A stretch of 64,000 nucleotides of DNA from Sphaerimonospora sp050942215 (lineage in GTDB: Bacteria > Actinomycetota > Actinomycetes > Streptosporangiales > Streptosporangiaceae): NCBI RefSeq assembly GCF_050942215.1, contig NZ_CP192056.1, positions 4,712,001-4,776,000 on the forward strand, read 5' to 3'. Below the pieces are notes generated by a model. The model had not been told where the DNA came from, ran no database searches, and was given only the letters and a program-made list of their open reading frames with translations. Shown piece by piece: positions 8,933 through 18,598 of this stretch. Positions within the stretch are counted from its first letter, which is position 1, and the number at the start of each line of letters is the position of its first letter. Both the position numbers and the translations under genes were made by a program.

Positions 8933-10066
8933 TCACGCGCGTTGGGCGGCCTGGAACAGGTCCCGGGCCGCCGCGCCGAAGTAGGGGCCGTACATGGTGC
9001 GGTGATCGTTGCTGTACTTGAAGCTGCTCACCGAGGTGAGCCTGCCCCGGCCGGTGGCGGGGTCGAAGCCGCTGAGCCAGGGCCCGCCGCTGGCCCCTGC
9101 CGTGAGATCGCAGCGCAGGCCCTGATCCCGTGTCTGCCCCTGGGAATCCGCGCGGACCACGCCCGCGCAGTAGAGCAGGTGCTCCCCGTTGTAGGGCGGA
9201 TCGGCCGGGAAGCCGAACCCGTAGGTGCGCAGCCCCCTCCGGACGTTGAAGCCGATCTCCTGCCCCCCGACGGCGTCGCCGAGATGGCGTCCGTCCGCCA
9301 TGGTCACCGCCACCATGCCCATGTCGTAGTCGTCGTTCCCGCCGCGGGCCCACGGCCCGGCGACGAACATCCGGCGCGCGGTGTACGCGCCGTACGGACG
9401 CTGCCCGGCCCGATAGCCGGGGACGAACGTCCAGTTCTCCGCCCATGACCCCGTGCCGTCCTTCACGCAGTGCCCCGCCGTGACCACCACGTCCTTGTTC
9501 GCGCTGCGTACGGCGCTGGCCGAGCAGACGAAGTCGATCCCGTCCATGGTCAGGAACACCCGGCCGGTGGTCCTCGTCACCGCGCCGCCCGCCGCCCATT
9601 TCGATCCGCTCGTCACGGCCAGCGAGGCGCCGGTCCTGCGCTCCTGCCGGGCCTGCCGTACGAGCCTGGCCCCTGCGGGGGCGGCGCCCGGTGACCGGGA
9701 CGGAGCCGGCGACGCCGCCGGGGACGGAAGGATGAGAGCGGCCGCCATTCCCACCTGCTTGATGGTGGAGAGCAGGTCGATGGGGATCGCGCGCGCCATC
9801 CGCTCCGGCGTCCAGTAGGAGTCCAGCGCCGTGGTGGCCACGTGCTCCACGATGTCGGAGGCGGGACCGGCCGGGGTGGCCGGAACAGCCGTGCCGGAGG
9901 AGCCGGGCCCGGGAGCCGGATGGCCCGGGGTCCCAGGGCCGGGGCTCGGGGAGCCGGGGGCCGGGGGGCCGGAGACGGCGGACATGGCGACGACCCAGGG
10001 CTGCGGGACTCCCACGAGTCCGGTGACGAGGGTGGCGACGGCGATCAGGGGGAGACAGGGAGTCAT
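8933..10066 (-). CDS. Secreted trypsin-like serine peptidase (S1, V8-like)
   Basis: About 377 residues from ATG at 10066, chosen because it is followed by a signal sequence (MTPCLPLIAVATLVTGLVG); the frame extends upstream into the dxr leader. A Pro/Gly-rich propeptide-like region comes first. The chymotrypsin-fold triad is then visible: His in VVTAGHCV, Asp in DYDMGMV, and Ser in TAGASGGPWLSG. Two cysteines bracket the His (FVCSASAV...GHC). It resembles extracellular V8-like or trypsin-like proteases of actinomycetes; substrate specificity cannot be read. It is divergent from dxr, with only about 108 bp between the start codons. Confidence 0.88.
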   Translation of the reverse strand: MTPCLPLIAVATLVTGLVGVPQPWVVAMSAVSGPPAPGSPSPGPGTPGHPAPGPGSSGTAVPATPAGPASDIVEHVATTALDSYWTPERMARAIPIDLLSTIKQVGMAAALILPSPAASPAPSRSPGAAPAGARLVRQARQERRTGASLAVTSGSKWAAGGAVTRTTGRVFLTMDGIDFVCSASAVRSANKDVVVTAGHCVKDGTGSWAENWTFVPGYRAGQRPYGAYTARRMFVAGPWARGGNDDYDMGMVAVTMADGRHLGDAVGGQEIGFNVRRGLRTYGFGFPADPPYNGEHLLYCAGVVRADSQGQTRDQGLRCDLTAGASGGPWLSGFDPATGRGRLTSVSSFKYSNDHRTMYGPYFGAAARDLFQAAQRA

Positions 10067-10174
10067 GGCACCAGAGTGTGGACCACGGTACGTCGCCTCG
10101 TGACTACTTTTCGTTAATCGGTGCGATGTGGGCGTGCCTACCCGCCACCTGTTCTCCTCGGCGACAATGGGGCC

Positions 10175-11407
10175 ATGACCACAGCACGCCGCCAACCGCC
10201 CGGATCGCCGTCGGATCGCCCGCCGCAGTCGTCGTCCGGATCAGAACGTTCGATCGTGCTGCTCGGCTCCACGGGCTCCATCGGCACCCAGGCGCTGGAC
10301 GTCGTCGCTGGCGCCGCCGGGCGCTTCCGGGTGACCGGCCTCGCGGCCGGGGGCGGCCGTGTCGACCTGCTGGCCCGTCAGGCCGCCGAGTTCGGCGCCG
10401 AGACGGTCGCCGTCGCCGACACGGGGGCCGTGCCCGCCCTCAGGGAGGCGCTGGCGGCGTGCGGCGCGCGGCCGAGGATCCTGGCCGGTCCCGAGGGCGT
10501 CGCCGAGCTCGCCGCCTCCCCCTGCGACGTGGTGCTGAACGGGATCACCGGCGCGCTCGGGCTGACCTCCACGCTGGCGGCACTGGAGGCCGGCCGGGTG
10601 CTCGCGCTGGCCAACAAGGAGTCACTGATCATCGGGGGGCCGCTGGTGAAGCGGCTCGCCGCGCCGGGGCGGCTGCTCCCGGTCGACTCCGAGCACTCCG
10701 CGCTCGCCCAGTGTCTGTGGGCCGCCGGGCCTTCCGGGGCCGAGGCGCGAGCCGTGCGCCGCCTGATCGTGACGGCGAGCGGCGGCCCGTTCCGGGGGCG
10801 GAGGCGGGCGGACCTGGCCGGCGTGACCCCCGAGATGGCGCTCGACCACCCGACGTGGAACATGGGCCCCGTCATCACGGTCAACTCGGCCACCCTGGTC
10901 AACAAGGGCCTGGAGGTGATCGAGGCGCACCTGCTCTTCGACATCGGCTTCGACCGGATCGAGGTCGTGGTGCACCCGCAGTCGATGATCCACTCGATGG
11001 TCGAGTTCACCGACGGGTCGACGGTCGCCCAGGCGAGCCCGCCCGACATGCGGCTGCCGATCTCCCTGGCGCTCGGGTTCCCCGAGCGCGTTCCGGGGGC
11101 GGCCCCGGCCGTCGACTGGACCACAGCGCACACCTGGACGTTCGAACCGCTCGACGACGAGGCGTTCCCCGCGATCGCGCTGGCCCGTCAGGTCGGCGCC
11201 CAGGGCGGTACGGCTCCCGCCGTCTACAACGCGGCCAACGAGGTGTGCGTGGAGGCCTTCCTCAAGGGCGGCCTGCCGTTCCCGGGGATCGTCGACACCG
11301 TCGAACGGGTGGTCGCCGAGCACGTTCCCGGATCGGCGTCGTCCGTCGAGGAGGTGCTGGCCGCCGACGCGTGGGCACGTGCCCGCGCCGCCGAGCTGAC
11401 CGGGTGA
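10175..11407 (+). CDS. dxr: 1-deoxy-D-xylulose-5-phosphate reductoisomerase
   Basis: 410 residues. The NADPH-binding start is GSTGSIGTQALDVV. The family motifs NKESLI, PVDSEHSA (metal and substrate site), TASGGPF and YNAANEV are all present. It converts DXP to MEP, the committed step of isoprenoid synthesis. I chose ATG at 10175; the frame extends to 10121. An extra basic, Ser/Pro-rich tail of about 25 residues precedes the Rossmann fold. Normally dxr is followed by rseP and ispG on the same strand. Here it points toward a convergent aldehyde dehydrogenase, and ispG lies upstream in opposite orientation. Confidence 0.96.
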   Translation: MTTARRQPPGSPSDRPPQSSSGSERSIVLLGSTGSIGTQALDVVAGAAGRFRVTGLAAGGGRVDLLARQAAEFGAETVAVADTGAVPALREALAACGARPRILAGPEGVAELAASPCDVVLNGITGALGLTSTLAALEAGRVLALANKESLIIGGPLVKRLAAPGRLLPVDSEHSALAQCLWAAGPSGAEARAVRRLIVTASGGPFRGRRRADLAGVTPEMALDHPTWNMGPVITVNSATLVNKGLEVIEAHLLFDIGFDRIEVVVHPQSMIHSMVEFTDGSTVAQASPPDMRLPISLALGFPERVPGAAPAVDWTTAHTWTFEPLDDEAFPAIALARQVGAQGGTAPAVYNAANEVCVEAFLKGGLPFPGIVDTVERVVAEHVPGSASSVEEVLAADAWARARAAELTG

Positions 11408-11410
11408 AGA

Positions 11411-11441
11411 CGGCCGACCGGGTTGCCGCCCCGGTCGGCCG
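11411..11441. terminator. Bidirectional hairpin between dxr and aldehyde dehydrogenase
   Basis: A perfect 12-bp inverted repeat (CGGCCGACCGGG and complement, 7-nt loop) starts three bases after the dxr stop and lies 10 bp from the stop of the convergent minus-strand gene. Confidence 0.8.
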
Positions 11442-11451
11442 GGTCCTGTGA

Positions 11452-12897
<1,446 letters not shown>

Positions 12898-13118
12898 GGT
12901 TCTCACGCTATGCCACCCCGGTCGGCGGCTGCGCTGCGCCATGAAGCACAATCGGCGGTGAGCGGTGCGCCGATGTGGACAAGTTTCGCGCTTGGTCACG
13001 AATGCGTGGCGATTTCGGGATGTTTTCCGTTTCAATGCGGTTTGAAAGACGAGCGGCATGGTTAAGTCATCTTCCGGGTCTGGTTTGCGAGACCCCCAAT
13101 GAGAAGGGCTCGTCGCTG

Positions 13119-13760
13119 ATGGGTACGCCGGCGCCGCTCGGACTTCAGGGTGCCTACACGCGCGGCCACCGCAGCAATTACGACGAACTGCGCACGCGCC
13201 TGCTCGACGTCGCCGGGCGGCTGCTCGACACCGCCGGTCCCGAGAGCCTCACGGTCCGCCGGATCGCCGCCGAAGCCGGGTGCACGACCCAGGTCATCTA
13301 CACGATGTTCGGCAGCAACGAGGGCCTCGCCGAGGCGCTCTACCTCGAAGGCTTCGAACGCTTCCGACGCCGCCTGGAGGCCGTGCCGGACCGCGGCGAT
13401 CCGCTGGAGCACCTCATCGCGCTCGGTCCGGCCTACCGGGAGGCCGCGCTGTCCGAGCCGGGCTACTACAGCCTCATGTTCGAGCGGGCCATCCCCGGTT
13501 TCACGCCGAGCGAGCGGGCACGCACGCTGGCCAGGGCGGCGTTGAACATCGTCGACCGGGTGATCGCCGACTGCATCTCCGCCGGTCACCTGGTGCCGAC
13601 CCAGCCGCGGCGCATCGCCGACGCGGTGTGGGCCGCGGCCCAGGGCGCGCTGAGCCTGGAACGTGCCGGTCATCTTCAGGACGGCACGACGTACGAGACC
13701 GTCACGACCGCCGCCGTCCGCAGGTTCCTGACCGATCCCGGCTCCGCGGCCAGCCGCTGA
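13119..13760 (+). CDS. TetR family transcriptional regulator
   Basis: 213 residues. The N-terminal DNA-binding domain reads RLLDVAGRLLDTAGPESLTV then RRIAAEAGCTTQVIYTMFGS, the classic TetR helix-turn-helix. The C-terminal helical domain (YREAALSEPGYYSLMFER) is of the type seen in WHG/TetR_C regulators. ATG at 13119 follows GAGAAGGG at 13100. It is divergent from the aldehyde dehydrogenase across 220 bp, the usual arrangement for a repressor of its neighbour; the effector is unknown. Confidence 0.9.
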   Translation: MGTPAPLGLQGAYTRGHRSNYDELRTRLLDVAGRLLDTAGPESLTVRRIAAEAGCTTQVIYTMFGSNEGLAEALYLEGFERFRRRLEAVPDRGDPLEHLIALGPAYREAALSEPGYYSLMFERAIPGFTPSERARTLARAALNIVDRVIADCISAGHLVPTQPRRIADAVWAAAQGALSLERAGHLQDGTTYETVTTAAVRRFLTDPGSAASR

Positions 13761-13792
13761 CGACCGCCGCGATCAGGGGGACGACCGCGGGG

Positions 13793-15352
13793 TCACACGG
13801 ACAGCGCGATCCACAGCTCGGCCCGCGCCGCCGGGTCGTCGAGATCGCGGCCGAGCAGCTCGCTCACCCGTCTCATCCGATATCGCAGCGTGTGCCGATG
13901 CACCCCGAGCCGCTGGGCCGCCGCGTCCCAGTGCCCGTTGCAGGACAGATAGGCGCGCAACGACTCGACGAGGTCGGCGCGGGAGCCGTAGTCCCGCAGC
14001 GGCGCGAGGAGGGCGGCGGCGAACGACGCCGCGGCGTCGGGGTCGAGCAGGGACAGCAGGCCCTGTCCGGCCAGTTCGGGGAACCGTACGACCGGTCTGG
14101 CCGGGGTGGCAGCGGCGAGCGCCCGCTCGGCCTGGTCCAGCCCCGCCGCGAAGTCACCGGCGGAGCGTTCGACGGTGACGACTCCGGGAACGCTCACGCC
14201 CGCCCTGCCGTGCCGTCCCGCGAGCTCGGCGACCGCGTCCGTCTCCGCCTCGGCCACCAGCGCCACCAGCAGGCCGTCCCGGGGCGCCGTGAAGCAGGGC
14301 AGCACCTCGGCGAGGTCGTCGAGATCCGCCCCTGCGCACACCAGCACGGAGAGCGGACCCTCCGCCGGCTCGCCGGCCCGCTGTCCGCCTCGCGGATTCC
14401 CGCTCAGCGCCGCCAGCGCCTCCTCGGCCGCCCCGGCCCGACCGGCGAGCAGCAGACTCAGCGCGGCGGCGCGCACCCGGGCCTCGGCCGCCCGCTGCTC
14501 GCGGCCCCGCGCACGCTCCTGTTCGAGGGAGAGCGTCAGCAGCGAACCGGCCGCGTTGACGATCGTGTGCCGGGTCGGGGAGAACGGCCGGCCCGATCCG
14601 ACCGCGAAGAACGCCCGGCGGCCGAGCGGCTGGACGATCACATGTTCCTCCGGACCGGCCAGCGCCACGCTGGCGAGCGTGGGCGTGCGCCTCAGCCTGG
14701 CCAGCTCCGGTTCCAGCGCCCGCGCCATGGCCCGCACCCGATCCGTCTCCCCGCCCGCCCCCCGGTTCGCGCCCGCGCTCCCGGTCTGACCTCCCGCTGC
14801 GCGGCCGCCCACCCCGGCAGCGTGCCGTACGGCTCCGGCCTCGTCGAGCAGCAGGGCCCAGCCGCCGATCTCGCGGGCCAGCCGGTCGACGACGGCCCTC
14901 ACGCCCCCCGGCTGGAGAGCCGCACGGGTGAGGCGCCCCTGGGCGGCGAAGGCCCGGCTGATCTCCTCGTACTGCTCGGCCGCCAGCAGCTCGCTGACCA
15001 CCTTGCCGATCGCGATGAACGGGGTGTCCCTCGGCACCTCCAGCAGCGGCAGCCCCTCGGCGGCCGCCGCCGCGACGAAGCCCGGCGGGACGGCGTCGTG
15101 GCCGAGCCCCACGCCGAACCCCAACCCGGCGGCGCCACGCGCGACCAGCCGCGAGATGTACGGCACGGCGTCGGCTTCGGCGAGGCGCATGCCGGTGGTC
15201 AGCACCAGCTCTCCGCCCTCGAGGAACGGGGTGGGGTCCTCGAGTTCGCTGACCGCGACCCAGCGGACCGGCCGGTCCAGCGTCTCCTGTCCCGCGAGGA
15301 CGACGAGGTGGAGCGGCGCGATCGTCGTCACCCGGCGCAGCGTGGGTGCCAC
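13793..15352 (-). CDS. PucR family transcriptional regulator
   Basis: 519 residues. The N-terminal PucR domain (DRPVRWVAVSELEDPTPFLE, GGELVLTTGMRL), a central GGDEF-like region, and a C-terminal HTH_30 (WDAAAQRLGVHRHTLRYRMR) are in the standard order. PucR-type proteins act as activators of purine, amino-acid and polyamine catabolism. The GTG start at 15352 has AGGAGG four bases upstream. It is divergent from gabT with 106 bp between, so it is the likely regulator of GABA transamination. The shared intergenic region contains AAAACGCCG at 15390. Confidence 0.92.
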   Translation of the reverse strand: MAPTLRRVTTIAPLHLVVLAGQETLDRPVRWVAVSELEDPTPFLEGGELVLTTGMRLAEADAVPYISRLVARGAAGLGFGVGLGHDAVPPGFVAAAAAEGLPLLEVPRDTPFIAIGKVVSELLAAEQYEEISRAFAAQGRLTRAALQPGGVRAVVDRLAREIGGWALLLDEAGAVRHAAGVGGRAAGGQTGSAGANRGAGGETDRVRAMARALEPELARLRRTPTLASVALAGPEEHVIVQPLGRRAFFAVGSGRPFSPTRHTIVNAAGSLLTLSLEQERARGREQRAAEARVRAAALSLLLAGRAGAAEEALAALSGNPRGGQRAGEPAEGPLSVLVCAGADLDDLAEVLPCFTAPRDGLLVALVAEAETDAVAELAGRHGRAGVSVPGVVTVERSAGDFAAGLDQAERALAAATPARPVVRFPELAGQGLLSLLDPDAAASFAAALLAPLRDYGSRADLVESLRAYLSCNGHWDAAAQRLGVHRHTLRYRMRRVSELLGRDLDDPAARAELWIALSV

Positions 15353-15458
15353 GGCCCCTCCTGGTTACCCCGATTTGTCCGACTTGGCTAAAACGCCGGA
15401 TTAATTCTTCCATATCGACCTATCGGGGGAAGTGTGGGTGAGTCATACCGTCGGAAGC

Positions 15459-16808
15459 ATGAGCACTGCCACCACGGGAGGCGGCCCGGGGCTTCCCCAG
15501 GAGCGCCGCCTCGTCACCGAGATCCCCGGTCCCCGATCGCGGGAGATGTTCGCGCGCAAGCAGTCGGCCGTGCCCGCGGGCATCGGCACCACGCTGCCCG
15601 TCTTCGTGACCCACGCCGGCGGCGGCGTGGTGGTCGACGCCGACGGCAACTCGCTGATCGACTTCGGCTCCGGCATCGCCGTGACCAACGTCGGCAACGC
15701 GGCGCCGCGGGTGGTCGAGCGGGTGAGCCGGCAGGTCGCCGACTTCACCCACACCTGCTTCATGGTCACGCCCTACGAGTCGTACGTCGAGGTCTGCGAG
15801 AAGCTCAACGAGCTCACGCCGGGCGACCACGAGAAGCGGACGTTCCTCGTCAACAGCGGCGCCGAGGCCGTGGAGAACGCGGTGAAGGTCGCCCGCCACG
15901 CCACCGGACGCCAGGCGGTCGTGGTGTTCGATCACGGCTACCACGGCCGGACGCTGCTCACGATGACGCTGACGGCCAAGAACATGCCGTACAAGCACCG
16001 GTTCGGGCCGTTCGCTCCCGAGGTGTACCGCGCGCCGCTCGCCTATCCGTTCCGCTGGCCGACCGGGCCGGACAACTGCGCCGACGAGGCCGCGGCCCAG
16101 ACCATCGAGATGATCGACAAGCAGATCGGCGCCGAGAACGTGGCCGCCGTGGTGATCGAGCCGATCGCCGGCGAAGGCGGCTTCATCGTGCCTGCGCGCG
16201 GCTTCCTGCCGAAGATCGTCGAGTTCTGCCGGGCGAACGGCATCGTCTTCATCGCCGACGAGGTGCAGACGGGCTTCGCCCGTACCGGCGACCTGTTCGC
16301 CTGTGCGGACGAGGGCATCGTGCCCGACATCATCTGCACGGCCAAGGGCATCGCCGGCGGCCTGCCGCTGGCCGCCGTGACCGGCCGCGCAGAGCTGCTC
16401 GACGCCGTCCACGTCGGCGGTCTCGGCGGCACCTACGGAGGCAACCCGCTCGCCTGCGAGGCGGCGCTGGGCGTGCTGGAGACCATCGAGCAGGACCGGC
16501 TGGTCGAGCGGGCCCGGCACATCGGCGAGATCATGCTGCCGCGCCTGCGGGCCCTCCAGGAGCGCACCCCGATCGTGGGCGACGTACGCGGCCGCGGCGC
16601 GATGATCGCGGTCGAATTGGTGGCGCCGGGCACCGGGGAGCCCTACCCCGCCGCGGAGGTCGCGCGCCGGTGCCACGCCGAGGGTCTGCTCGTGCTCACC
16701 GCCGGAACGTACGGCAACGTGCTGCGCTTCCTGCCGCCGCTGGTGATCCCGGATCACCTTCTGCACGAGGGCCTGACAATTCTAGAGAAGGCACTTAGCG
16801 AGGTTTAG
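15459..16808 (+). CDS. gabT: 4-aminobutyrate--2-oxoglutarate transaminase
   Basis: 449 residues, a class III PLP-dependent aminotransferase. Features: NSGAEAVENAVKVAR (PLP phosphate site), the Asp region FIADEVQTGFARTG, and the Schiff-base Lys in TAKGIAGGLPLAAV. The N-terminal PQERRLVTEIPGPRSREM is typical of actinobacterial GabT. It converts GABA and 2-oxoglutarate to succinate semialdehyde and glutamate. ATG at 15459 is preferred; an in-frame GTG at 15438, about six bases after GGGGGAAG, is a real alternative. A strong terminator follows, so it is monocistronic. Confidence 0.92.
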   Translation: MSTATTGGGPGLPQERRLVTEIPGPRSREMFARKQSAVPAGIGTTLPVFVTHAGGGVVVDADGNSLIDFGSGIAVTNVGNAAPRVVERVSRQVADFTHTCFMVTPYESYVEVCEKLNELTPGDHEKRTFLVNSGAEAVENAVKVARHATGRQAVVVFDHGYHGRTLLTMTLTAKNMPYKHRFGPFAPEVYRAPLAYPFRWPTGPDNCADEAAAQTIEMIDKQIGAENVAAVVIEPIAGEGGFIVPARGFLPKIVEFCRANGIVFIADEVQTGFARTGDLFACADEGIVPDIICTAKGIAGGLPLAAVTGRAELLDAVHVGGLGGTYGGNPLACEAALGVLETIEQDRLVERARHIGEIMLPRLRALQERTPIVGDVRGRGAMIAVELVAPGTGEPYPAAEVARRCHAEGLLVLTAGTYGNVLRFLPPLVIPDHLLHEGLTILEKALSEV

Positions 16809-16822
16809 GACCGTTTAAATAC

Positions 16823-16865
16823 CAACAAAAGGGGCACCTTGATGTCCAAGGTGTCCCTTTTGTTG
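16823..16865 (+). terminator. Rho-independent terminator of gabT
   Basis: A 19-bp inverted repeat with one G-U pair (CAACAAAAGGGGCACCTTG and its complement) and a 5-nt loop begins 14 bp after the gabT stop. The descending arm ends in a T-rich run (CCCTTTTGTTGTTG). Confidence 0.93.
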
Positions 16866-16977
16866 TTGTACGGCTTGTGTTATGCCTCGATTTAACCATC
16901 GCTTGGCCCAGCCCGCGTCGACCACGAAGGGTAATCGCGTTATAACGGTTCCGATAGGCGATCGAGGGGGGACTTTG

Positions 16978-17226
16978 ATGGGCTGGAACCCGACCGGCGC
17001 CGAGCGGCTCATGCTGACGTTCGATCCTGCCGGCCTCAGCACCACGCAACGCGATGGCGATGCCTGCGTGGTGTGCCACAAGAAATGGCCCCGCCCCCGC
17101 GTCCGGGTCGGCCTGCTCCCCGACAACGCCCCCGTGCACGCCTGCGAGGACTGCGCCGACGCCCTGCTGCCCGCACCCGAGGGCACGGTGCCGCTGCCGC
17201 GCCGCTCCCGCGCCGCCACATCCTGA
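16978..17226 (+). CDS. Small zinc-ribbon-like protein of unknown function
   Basis: 82 residues from ATG at 16978, chosen because a G-rich ribosome site (GAGGGGGG) lies just upstream; the frame itself opens at 16882. Two CxxC pairs (ACVVCHKKW and ACEDCADAL) about 30 residues apart suggest a single structural zinc site. The middle reads PRPRVRVGLLPDNAPVH. I do not recognise the family. It lies between the gabT terminator and a membrane-protein gene on the same strand, 50 bp ahead of it, so the two may be cotranscribed. Confidence 0.65.
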   Translation: MGWNPTGAERLMLTFDPAGLSTTQRDGDACVVCHKKWPRPRVRVGLLPDNAPVHACEDCADALLPAPEGTVPLPRRSRAATS

Positions 17227-17275
17227 TCGCGCTTGGGCCTCCCCCGCAGAGATCGCGACGGTCGATAATCGAGGT

Positions 17276-18598
17276 ATGAACGACACGCGGACCCCCGCCG
17301 CGTCACCGTGGGCCCTGGCCGCTCTGTCGGCCGGAGCAGCCGCGATCCACTTCGGCGTGATGCCCGGCCACTTCGGCGCATCCCTGGTGCACGGTGTGTT
17401 CTTCGCCTTCGTGGGCTGGGCCCAGCTCGCGTGGGCGGCGGCTGTGCTCACCCGGCGGGGCACAGGTCAGGACGTGCTGCTGACCGGCGCGTTCTTCAAC
17501 CTGGCGGTGCTCCTGATCTGGCTGGTCGGCACGACGGCCGGGTTCCCCCTCGACCCGGGCGCGTGGACGCCGCAGCCCGCCCAGGCGCCCGATCTGCTCT
17601 GCGCGGCCCTGGAGGTCATGCTGATCGCGGGTGCGCTCGTGCTGGCCGAGCACCGGACGCCACCGGGAATCACGGCCCCGCCGCCGGGAGCCCGGCCCGC
17701 CGCGGCCGAGGTCTCCGGCCCGCCGGGCGCAGAATCCGCCAAGGGCGAACCGGCCGAAGAGAAACCGGCGGGGGAGGAACGGGCCGCGGACGGGCCGGTG
17801 GAGACCCGGCCCGCTCCCGTCGTGCTCTTCAGGGCCGTGCTCTCCTGGGCCGGGCGTCCAGCGGTCAGGCGAGTCGGCGTGGCCGCACTGTCAGCGCTTG
17901 TGGCCGTCGCGGTCGGCGCCTCCTTCACCCCGTCGGTCGCGGTCTCCGTCTCGGCCGCCCTGGCGAAGTCGGCCTCCGACACCGGCTCACCCCCCATCGA
18001 CCACCACCACCATCACGGGCCGGCGGCGACGGCGCCGGACGCCCAGGCGGCGGAAGGCCGGACCGATGCCGGGAACACGGAGACCGGGAACACGGAGACC
18101 GGAGACGCGGAGGCGGGGAACGTGGAAGCGCCGACAGCCGAGGCGCAGGCCGCCGCCGCCAACGCGCTGCTCGAGGTGACGAGGAGGGAGGTGCCCGAGC
18201 GCTGGCCGACCGTCGCCGAAGCGGAGAAGGACGGGTACGAAAACTGGACCGAGGCGGAGGGCGTGCGGCAACTCGCCAAGCCCGAGCTGCTCGGCGACGG
18301 CGTCGCCCTCGACCCGACCCGGCCCGAGGCGCTGATCTACCACGAGAGACCGGATGGTTCCTCGACGCTGCTCGGCGTGGTCTACATGATGCCGCCCGGC
18401 CTGCCGGCCCCCGTCATCGGCGGCCCGCTCACCCCGTGGCAGCAGCGCCCGGCACCATGCCCGGCGGGCTCGTGCGAGAGCGCCCCGGGAATGTCCAACA
18501 TGCTGTACGTCTGGCTGGTGGACTACCCGACCGGCCCGTTCGGCGACGCGACCGGCGCCGACCTGAAGGCCGTCGTCGAACGGCTCGCCACCGGTTAA
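17276..18598 (+). CDS. Membrane protein with His-rich loop, unknown function
   Basis: 440 residues from ATG at 17276. Four N-terminal membrane segments are visible (WALAALSAGAAAIHFG, VHGVFFAFVGWAQLAWAAAV, TGAFFNLAVLLIWLVGTTAG, LLCAALEVMLIAGALVLAE). An acidic Pro-rich stretch is followed by another hydrophobic segment near residue 205. The region after it has DHHHHHG (about 242), acidic Thr/Glu/Asn repeats (NTETGNTETGD) and a C-terminal globular domain of about 150 residues with a CPAGSC cysteine pair. The His cluster suggests metal binding. I do not recognise the C-terminal domain. Its last four bases overlap the stop of the convergent lipoprotein gene. Confidence 0.6.
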   Translation: MNDTRTPAASPWALAALSAGAAAIHFGVMPGHFGASLVHGVFFAFVGWAQLAWAAAVLTRRGTGQDVLLTGAFFNLAVLLIWLVGTTAGFPLDPGAWTPQPAQAPDLLCAALEVMLIAGALVLAEHRTPPGITAPPPGARPAAAEVSGPPGAESAKGEPAEEKPAGEERAADGPVETRPAPVVLFRAVLSWAGRPAVRRVGVAALSALVAVAVGASFTPSVAVSVSAALAKSASDTGSPPIDHHHHHGPAATAPDAQAAEGRTDAGNTETGNTETGDAEAGNVEAPTAEAQAAAANALLEVTRREVPERWPTVAEAEKDGYENWTEAEGVRQLAKPELLGDGVALDPTRPEALIYHERPDGSSTLLGVVYMMPPGLPAPVIGGPLTPWQQRPAPCPAGSCESAPGMSNMLYVWLVDYPTGPFGDATGADLKAVVERLATG

